Of a stretch of DNA of 64,000 bases, positions 57,986-64,000 are shown piece after piece. This DNA comes from Mycobacterium xenopi (GTDB lineage Bacteria > Actinomycetota > Actinomycetes > Mycobacteriales > Mycobacteriaceae), in NCBI RefSeq assembly GCF_009936235.1, contig NZ_AP022314.1, forward strand, positions 4,464,001 to 4,528,000, read 5' to 3'. Under the pieces are notes generated by a model. It made no database searches. It saw only the letters and a list, made by a program, of their open reading frames with translations, and was not told where the DNA came from. The first letter of the stretch is position 1, and each line of letters opens with the position of its first letter. The position numbers were made by a program, and so were the translations under genes.

Positions 57986-59517
57986 TCATTCATCATCGCG
58001 TGGGACAGCAATCTCCGTCGAGTTACCGCGCCCCCGAAGCACTTTCGATTCGATGACATGCCACCGTTGCGCCTCTGGCTGGTGCGCCCGGACCAGTGCG
58101 GCTCCCGACACGGCGACGCCGCCCAACCGCTTGGCGAGCTCGCTCAAGCGTGCAGCTTCGTTGACCGGATCGCCGATGACCTTGTACTCATAGCGGCTCG
58201 GGTCACCCATATTCCCGGCGACGGTCATGCCCGCCGACACTCCGATGCCCACCTTGAGGTCCGCATCGGGCCGATTCAGCCTGCGGTTAAGCTCACGGGC
58301 GGCGGCCAACGCGTCTCCTGCGGCGTCCGCTACTGGCACCGGCGCACCGAATATCGCGAGAACGGCATCACCCTCGTACTTGTTCACAGAGCCCCTGTGC
58401 TGTTCGACGACGTCGACCACCACCGCGAAGGAGTCGTTGAGTGTCGCGACGAGTTCGTGCGGCGAAAGCAGCCAGCGCCGTTGAGCCCACCACATCCACG
58501 AAGAGCACTGCCACTTCGCAGTTTGCCCCACCCATCTCGGTCTGTGCCCCATCCATCGATCCGCTTTCCTCGGCGAGTCGGGCGACGTCGCGTCCGACGT
58601 TACGACCGAAGAGATCGCGGAGTCGCTCGCGCTCGCGAAGTCCCACAGCCATGGTGTTGAAGCCGGCCTGTAACAACCCGAGTTCGGACGCGTCGAATAC
58701 GGGGACAGACACGTCGTAGTCACCGCGTTCTACATGCTGCATGCCCCGCCGGACTTCGTCGATGGGGTCCGCCGTGGTGGCAGCGGTGAAGGCCGCGACC
58801 GTCAGCCCGCTGGCGATGGCACCGGTTCCGAATGTGAGCACCACCCACGCCAGGCGGTCCCTGAGATAGTCGACGACCAGCGCGCTGGCGGCAACCAGCA
58901 TCAGAAAGAGTCTGGGAACGCCGGTGCCCACCACCCACGCGCTCACGGCACGCAGTCGGAGCCCGGCCCCGCGCGGTGTAGTCGGCGGGTTCTTGGTCAG
59001 CAATTCCACGACGGATGGCCTCAGGGCGCGTTCGCACATCCAGTAGGACATCGCGGTGGTCACCGTTGCAGCAACGAACAATGAGGCCCCCACCGTCGTT
59101 GCCAGCGGGGGTGTTTTTACGTTGATCACAACCATGACCAGTGTTGCTGTCAGCCAGACCGTTCCGCGAATCACGGCCATCCGCGACGGCGCGGCGAGGA
59201 TTGTGCGCCCTTCGATGCCTTCGTCGGCACTGGCGGAGATCGTCAGCCAGAAGTAGCCCCAGACGATCGCCGGGAATCGAGATCGCGGAGTAGATGGAGG
59301 CGGTAACGACATTGAGTAACAGCACATGTCGTGCGTTCAGGGCGGCGCCGGTGGGAAGTGCCCAGAACATCATTGCGGCGATCAACGCGGACGCTAGGAC
59401 CGTCGGGATTATTACGGCGCCGGACACAAGAAGGGCCCGGCCCGCCAATCCCAGCGGATATCGCCTGCGGAGCAGGGTCAACTGTCTCACGACGGTGTGA
59501 TTCTCGCTGCGCCACAC
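57986..59517 (-). pseudogene. Frameshifted membrane adenylate cyclase (HAMP-cyclase type)
   Basis: Three frames together spell one protein of about 505 aa. The first (from GTG 59517, MWRSENHTVVRQLTLLRRRY) gives TM helices up to SIYSAISIPG, then the frame shifts near 59283 to RFPAIVWGYFWLTISAS and runs through more TM helices, a HAMP-like region (TTADPIDEVRRGMQHVERGD) and VAVLFVDVVGSTALA; it shifts again near 58470 to LSPHELVATLNDSF, NKYEGDAVLAIFGAP and YKVIGDPVNEAARLSEL. Similar to Rv1318c-Rv1320c/Rv3645. Two frameshifts make it a pseudogene unless they are sequencing errors. It lies directly beyond attR. Confidence 0.8.
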
Positions 59518-59655
59518 CCATTTCCGACGACCATCAGCCGACTCGCGGGATCAACGTAATGAACAGTGAATCCGTCAAGAGACTCATCGGGTCGTCGGCG
59601 CGGATTGCGCCGAGCAAGTCCCCCGACGGCGACAAGACGGTCACGCCGCCAGCGC

Positions 59656-60900
59656 CTACTCGCAGGCCAATTCGAGACGTTCGAGGCGCCGCACGAGCAG
59701 GCTCGGCAGCCACCGCCCAATCTCAGCGGCTTCGATGTTCGCGGTGCGCTCAAGGAGCTGACCGATCACGATCCGGGCCTCCAACCGGGCAAGTGCGGCT
59801 CCGAGGCAGAAGTGCAGGCCCTTCCCGAACGTGATGTGACCCTTTCCGCTGGAACGGTCCAGTCGGAATCGATCGGGATCGTCGAAGTGGGCCGGGTCGC
59901 GGTTGGCCGCCCCCCATAACAGCAGAAGGCGCGAATCCGCCGGAAGGTCGACACCGCACAGCGTCGTGTCGCGCACGACGTGGCGGTAATGGCCTCGAAA
60001 CGGTGGTTCGTAGCGCAATACCTCCTCAAGAAATGCGCCGAGTAGTTCCGGTTGCTCACGCACCTGCTGTTGGATATCGGGTCGAGTCGCCAAAATCCAA
60101 GCCGCGGAACCGATTAGCGACGCAGTTGATTCGCCACCCGCGCTGAACAGAATGATCATCATCGCCTGCGCGGTCAGTTCCTCCATCTCGCCCGACGCGC
60201 ACGCCACGGCCAAATCGCCGAGCAAGTTGTCCTGCGGATCGGCCGCAGCCTGCCGAAACTGCTCGGTGATGTATCCGGCAAGCTCCATAACGGCGATGCC
60301 GGCAGCGTTGAGCTGGTCTTGGCTGACGAGACCCTCGACCACCTGGGTCGCGCCATATCCCCACCGCACGAGCTTGTCGGTGTCAGTGTCCGGGACACCG
60401 ATGATCCGCCCGACGATCATCATCGGCAGCCGATTCGCCACGGCGCTCATCCATTCGATGCGCCCGTCTCGCATGTTGGCGTTCCAGAGCCGCTCGGCTG
60501 TTTCAGCGATGAATGGCTCGAAGGCGCGGATACGCTTGGCAGCCAGTTGCGGGAGCAACGCTTTCCGGTGCACCGTATGCGCGGGCTCGTCGGCGGTGGC
60601 CAGCACATGGCTCTTTCCACCGAGTCCTTCCATCTCGAACGTGCCCACTTCGCCGCCGGGCTGATACGTCATCGTCGCGGTGAGATTCGAGGAGAAGTCT
60701 TCGGGTCGAGCGATGGCGTCGTTAACTGCATCCCAGCTGCACACCGCGTAGAACCCAGAATCGGCGATCTGATGTACCGGTGCTGTGGCCAACATTCGCC
60801 GGTACAGAGGGTAGGGGTCTTGAATGCACTCGTCATCGAACAACTGAATGCCAAGCCGCGTCATCTCTCCACGCTGATCGGCGTCGAGGGTGCGCGTCAA
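59656..60900 (-). CDS. Cytochrome P450, CYP144-like
   Basis: 414 aa P450 monooxygenase. Haem-ligand motif FGKGLHFCLGAALARLEARI, I-helix oxygen motif SAGGESTAS, and ExxR in EEVLRYEPPFRGHYRH. Long stretches (RPEDFSSNLTATMTYQPGGE, LWGAANRDPAHFDDP) read like M. tuberculosis CYP144 (Rv1777). Substrate unknown; azole-binding is known for CYP144A1. The start is uncertain: TTG 60900 has GGAGGTGG very close, ATG 60864 is the next choice. Divergent TetR gene as in Rv1776c-Rv1777. Confidence 0.9.
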   Translation of the reverse strand: MTRTLDADQRGEMTRLGIQLFDDECIQDPYPLYRRMLATAPVHQIADSGFYAVCSWDAVNDAIARPEDFSSNLTATMTYQPGGEVGTFEMEGLGGKSHVLATADEPAHTVHRKALLPQLAAKRIRAFEPFIAETAERLWNANMRDGRIEWMSAVANRLPMMIVGRIIGVPDTDTDKLVRWGYGATQVVEGLVSQDQLNAAGIAVMELAGYITEQFRQAAADPQDNLLGDLAVACASGEMEELTAQAMMIILFSAGGESTASLIGSAAWILATRPDIQQQVREQPELLGAFLEEVLRYEPPFRGHYRHVVRDTTLCGVDLPADSRLLLLWGAANRDPAHFDDPDRFRLDRSSGKGHITFGKGLHFCLGAALARLEARIVIGQLLERTANIEAAEIGRWLPSLLVRRLERLELACE

Positions 60901-61002
60901 CCACCTCCGGAAAAGTCGAAACTCCTGCTAGACCCGTCGTGCGGCGGCAGTCTCACGCTGCGCCGCTGACCTGCATCGACCCTGAAATCTGCCGCCGCTT
61001 TT

Positions 61003-61018
61003 GTCTCAATTCTGAGAC
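61003..61018. promoter_or_regulatory. Palindrome between the P450 and its TetR gene
   Basis: GTCTCA-ATTC-TGAGAC: perfect 6-bp arms around 4 nt, between the divergent cyp and tetR genes, 35 bp upstream of the TetR start. Likely operator of the adjacent regulator. Confidence 0.6.
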
Positions 61019-61053
61019 GATATGACTTTCTGGATTCGAGAGGACGATCATCC

Positions 61054-61599
61054 GTGGCCCGAGACGACTGGCTCCTTGGAGGCGAGCGCCGTACGGCAGC
61101 CGCAGACCGCATCTATGCCGCGGCTACCGACCTCGTCTTGCGGGACGGCCTGGAAGCCTTAGACATGGACGCCTTGGCTGCACGAGTGCACTGTTCGCGG
61201 GCGACTGTCTACCGCTACGCCGGAGGCAAGGCCCAGATACGCGACGCCGTTCTGCTCCGCCTGGCGGCCCGCATCGTCGACTCCGTGCGACGCGCCGTGA
61301 AAAACCTAAGTGGCACGGAGCGGGTGGTGAAGGCAATCACAGTCGCACTCGAACACATCCGATCGGATCCCATCCGTCAAATGATGATCGGGTTGAGCGC
61401 CGGTCGTGATCTGACCGAGCTTCCTTCGTCGCCGGTGCTGGGGCGTCTCGCCGCCGAGCTCACCGGCGTAACCGACGACGACCCGCAGGCGGCCCAATGG
61501 ATCGTCCGCGTCGTCATGTCACTCGCGGTTTGGCCAGTCGGCGACAGCGAGGTGGAACACCAGATAGTGCGGCGCTTCATTGCACCAGCATTCAACTGA
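61054..61599 (+). CDS. TetR-family regulator (Rv1776c-like)
   Basis: 181 aa. N-terminal helix-turn-helix MDALAARVHCSRATVYRYAG; C-terminal ligand domain helical. Divergent from the CYP144-like P450, matching the Rv1776c-Rv1777 pair, so it probably represses that gene and its own through 61003-61018. GTG start with GAGG upstream. Confidence 0.87.
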   Translation: MARDDWLLGGERRTAAADRIYAAATDLVLRDGLEALDMDALAARVHCSRATVYRYAGGKAQIRDAVLLRLAARIVDSVRRAVKNLSGTERVVKAITVALEHIRSDPIRQMMIGLSAGRDLTELPSSPVLGRLAAELTGVTDDDPQAAQWIVRVVMSLAVWPVGDSEVEHQIVRRFIAPAFN

Positions 61600-61633
61600 C
61601 GGATGACTTCGGTCTCGCGCCCCGTCTTCTCGC

Positions 61634-62299
61634 TTACCGGATGTAGATCTCCTGACCGGTGGGGTATCCGCCTCCGGTGGTCGTGACGTGGACGTGGTCG
61701 TAGTGGCCATAGCCAGATCCTTGTGGACCGGCAGGCGTGTAGTAGACGTCGCGCCAGATCGCGTCTTGGACCCCAAAGCGATCGGCGTTCTTCAGCACGA
61801 AGGCGACGATTTGGTTGCCCAGCGCGATGCCCTCAGCGCTGCCCGGGTTGGGGATCATCACGTCGAGCGCCAAGCCGTCGGGATGCCACCTCAGCGCGTC
61901 CGGTCGAACACCGCCGATGCTTTGAATCTCGGGGAAGATCGCGCTGATACTGCGAGCCACCAAGATGGTCTTGACCTGCAGACCGCTTTCCGGAGCCTTT
62001 CCAGGGGGTAGTAGCTGCTTGAAGTCCTCATGCGCCACCCGCAACCTCGACGCGCGCATCGACTCGGCGGGATCAGGCCGCCGACCGGAGCGCGCCGGCG
62101 ACACTGCGCGCAGCGGTGTTACCACGAGGTGCTGACAGCACGGGCCAACGCTGTCAGGGACCGGCTCGGCGGCAGCCGGCGGGCGAAGCGGGTGCGCACT
62201 TCCGCTGACCGCGAAGAATACGGCGGCGGCCGGCGCCCCCAGTGCCGCCATGACCAGCGATGACCTTGGTCGCTGACTAGGTAACCGATGTCGTCCCAC
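61634..62299 (-). CDS. Exported M15/VanY-like protein (Rv0320-like)
   Basis: 221 aa, nearly the length of Rv0320 (220). A signal peptide (RSSLVMAALGAPAAAVFFAV) leads to an Ala/Pro-rich stretch and a C-terminal domain with LRWHPDGLALDVMIPN and YGHYDHVHVTTTG. The H-x-x-G-x-A-x-D and H-x-H pattern resembles zinc D-Ala-D-Ala peptidases (LAS/M15); a peptidoglycan role is inference. GTG 62299 has GAGGTG upstream. In M. tuberculosis Rv0320 adjoins dcd; here the element, cyclase and P450 lie between. Confidence 0.78.
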   Translation of the reverse strand: MGRHRLPSQRPRSSLVMAALGAPAAAVFFAVSGSAHPLRPPAAAEPVPDSVGPCCQHLVVTPLRAVSPARSGRRPDPAESMRASRLRVAHEDFKQLLPPGKAPESGLQVKTILVARSISAIFPEIQSIGGVRPDALRWHPDGLALDVMIPNPGSAEGIALGNQIVAFVLKNADRFGVQDAIWRDVYYTPAGPQGSGYGHYDHVHVTTTGGGYPTGQEIYIR

Positions 62300-62481
62300 G
62301 GGAAGGCACCTCACGAGCAAATGGAGGAAGGGTCACGAAATCATAACTAATCGATTCTGACAGCTGCTTCCGGAGGCACCTATGCGCCCCAGCTACTTGA
62401 CATGCGTGCAAAACGAGCGCTGGCGTCGCGGCGGTTCAGTGCCCGACCCAAGCAGCCCGTCGAAAGCGCTCAGCTCAGGTA

Positions 62482-62928
62482 TCAGCAGCTACATGAAGGT
62501 TGTGCATCGGTCGACGGGGCAACGCCTAGTTCGTCCAGCAGTCGGCGGACCCGCATTTCAATCTCGTCGCGTATCCGTCGAACGGCTTCAATGGATTGTC
62601 CCGCTGGATCGGCCAAGGCCCAATCTTCGTAACGCCGCCCCGGAATGACGGGACAGGTGTCACCGCAGCCCATCGTGACGACGACATCAGCAGCCTGCAC
62701 CATGTCGTCGGTCCAGCGCTGCGGTTGCTCTGCAGTGATGTCGATGCCCTTTTCGGCCATCGCTGAGACTGCGGTCGGGTTGACCCGGTCGGCCGGCTCG
62801 GATCCCGCGGAAAACACGACGGCACGGTCACCGGCGAGGTGCCTGAAGAACCCCCAAGCCATCTGGGATCGACCCGCATTATGGACACAAAGAAACAACA
62901 CTGCGGGTTTCCCGCAGGGATTATTCAT
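62482..62928 (-). CDS. arsC: Arsenate reductase (low-molecular-weight phosphatase type)
   Basis: 148 aa. The phosphatase-like P-loop CVHNAGRSQM (C-x5-R) near the N-terminus, a second Cys in MGCGDTCPVIPG, and WALADPAGQSIE with the general-acid Asp. It reduces arsenate to arsenite, using thioredoxin- or mycoredoxin-type electrons. ATG 62928 overlaps the acr3 stop (ATGA), so the efflux pump is upstream in the same operon. The 182-bp gap to the Rv0320-like gene shows no feature. Confidence 0.9.
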   Translation of the reverse strand: MNNPCGKPAVLFLCVHNAGRSQMAWGFFRHLAGDRAVVFSAGSEPADRVNPTAVSAMAEKGIDITAEQPQRWTDDMVQAADVVVTMGCGDTCPVIPGRRYEDWALADPAGQSIEAVRRIRDEIEMRVRRLLDELGVAPSTDAQPSCSC

Positions 62929-64000
62929 GTTGCGCTCGGGGTCGGCGTGAATCGGCGTCGGACCGCCAGGGACACATAAACCAGCGCAACAAGTACAGGC
63001 ACTTCAATCAGCGGCCCAACAACTCCGGCCAGGGCTTGCCCGGACGTCGCACCAAAAGTGGCGATGGCAACGGCTATCGCTAGCTCAAAATTGTTCCCAG
63101 CGGCGGTAAATGCAAGTGTGGTGGTTCGTTCATAGCCGAGGCCCAGCCTGCCGCCGAGTATGTAGCCGCCGCCCCACATGATGGCGAAGTAGGCGAGTAG
63201 CGGCAATGCGATCCGCGCGACATCCCAAGGGCGAGCAATGATCTGTGCGCCCTGAAGAGCGAACAGGATGACAATGGTGAACAACAGCCCGTAGAGCGCC
63301 CATGGGCCGACAGCAGGCAAGAATCGCGACTCGTACCACCATCGGCCCTTGTTGCGCTCACCAACTCGGCGCGACAGATAACCCAAGAGCAGCGGGACAC
63401 CAAGAAATATCAGGACGGATTTGGCGATCTGCCACGGCGAGGCTGTGATAGCTGCCTGTTGCAAGCCGAGCCAGCCGGGCAGCACCGACAGGTAGAACCA
63501 GCCGAGCGCGGCGAACATTGCGACCTGGAACATCGAGTTCAGGGCAACCAGTACTGCTGCGGCCTCGCGGTCGCCGCAAGCGAGGTCATTCCAGATAATC
63601 ACCATCGCTATGCATCGGGCGAGGCCGACGATGATCAGCCCAGTGCGGTACTCGGGCAGATCCGGCAGCAATAACCACGCTAAGGCGAACATCAGCGCCG
63701 GACCGATCACCCAGTTGAGCAACAGCGACACGACCATAAGTTTGCGGTCGCCGGTCACGGTGTCGAGCCGGTCGTAGCGAACCTTCGCCAGCACCGGGTA
63801 CATCATCACCAGCAGCCCGATGGCGATGGGCAGTGAGATGCCGTCAACCTGAATGGCGCCGAGCGCGCGGTTCAAACCGGGAAGGGCACGGCCCAGCAAC
63901 AGCCCGACGACCATCGCGGCGCCGATCCACAGCGGTAGGAATCGGTCGAGCGTGGACAGCTTACCGACGACGGGTATGTGGTCGGCGGCGGCCGGTGCGC
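62925..64000 (-). CDS. arsB: Arsenite efflux permease ACR3, 5' end off the window
   Basis: At least 358 residues, open at the right edge (frame continues as KLSTLDRFLPLWIGAAMVVG to base 64000). Ten-TM bile/arsenite/riboflavin transporter: LIIVGLARCIAMVIIWNDLA holds the conserved Cys that binds As(III) in ACR3 proteins, and FTAAGNNFELAIAVAIATFG is the other signature. Exports arsenite. M. tuberculosis has a fused ArsB-ArsC; here the two are separate. Confidence 0.92.
   Translation of the reverse strand, partial: APAAADHIPVVGKLSTLDRFLPLWIGAAMVVGLLLGRALPGLNRALGAIQVDGISLPIAIGLLVMMYPVLAKVRYDRLDTVTGDRKLMVVSLLLNWVIGPALMFALAWLLLPDLPEYRTGLIIVGLARCIAMVIIWNDLACGDREAAAVLVALNSMFQVAMFAALGWFYLSVLPGWLGLQQAAITASPWQIAKSVLIFLGVPLLLGYLSRRVGERNKGRWWYESRFLPAVGPWALYGLLFTIVILFALQGAQIIARPWDVARIALPLLAYFAIMWGGGYILGGRLGLGYERTTTLAFTAAGNNFELAIAVAIATFGATSGQALAGVVGPLIEVPVLVALVYVSLAVRRRFTPTPSAT

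Noticed and set aside
63650..63670. Third copy of the 19-bp repeat found at 14065 and 19712
   Set aside because: Only part of the word (GGCAGATCCGGC) matches and it lies within the acr3 coding sequence; chance similarity.

Overview
The window is chromosomal DNA from a GC-rich Mycobacterium, probably a slow-growing non-tuberculous species. Nearly every core gene has a recognisable M. tuberculosis counterpart, and the order follows the M. tuberculosis block Rv0320-Rv0386 read backwards, broken by local insertions and relocations. No PE/PPE genes, insertion sequences or CRISPR arrays were seen.

Layout. 0-11 kb: fba (cut by the left edge), a DedA protein, a fused CoA transferase, a GH76 hydrolase, an RNA methyltransferase, pyrE, an SDR, ttfA (mycolate transport factor) and clpB with its HspR/SigH-like control region, then an ArsR/SRPBCC pair. 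11-20 kb: a broken GAP-family transporter, a flavohaemoglobin, an aldose epimerase, and a 5.6-kb block (cyclase-ATPase, DUF5995, DUF2236) bounded by 19-bp direct repeats. 20-25 kb: the heat-shock operon dnaK-grpE-dnaJ1-hspR, with two HspR (HAIR) sites around the dnaK promoter, and a RelE-type toxin-antitoxin pair upstream. 25-31 kb: an asparagine permease, mmpS-mmpL, a cutinase and a TetR regulator whose likely operator also occurs before mmpS. 31-38 kb: a molybdenum hydroxylase cluster of CO-dehydrogenase type that lacks the CODH signature. 38-53 kb: an MBL-fold protein, a lipoprotein, an F420-type oxidoreductase, Thr-rich membrane paralogues, a large Fe-S reductase, an aminotransferase, rmlA, udg, two tandem DUF7159 paralogues and dcd.

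53.5-58 kb holds the most interesting region. An intact tRNA-Gly is followed by a 4.3-kb insertion that ends in a second, decayed copy of the tRNA 3' half. This is the signature of integration by a tyrosine recombinase. The element keeps only the C-terminal end of its integrase. Its cargo is two small gene pairs on opposite strands: an unrecognised 303-aa protein with a 459-aa two-TM protein, and a TIGR02391/Ymh-type protein with an HEPN-like RNxxxH motif next to a 106-aa protein. This cargo looks like anti-phage or toxin functions, which is inference. Beyond attR lie a frameshifted membrane adenylate cyclase, a CYP144-like P450 with its divergent TetR regulator, an Rv0320-like exported protein, and arsC with acr3 (the latter running off the right edge).

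How the parts work together: the two chaperone loci (clpB, dnaK operon) share HspR control; mmpS-mmpL and the TetR gene probably share an operator; mobA/xdhC and coxL-G-M-S form a divergent molybdoenzyme unit; rmlA and udg feed nucleotide-sugar supply for the envelope; pyrE and dcd belong to pyrimidine metabolism.
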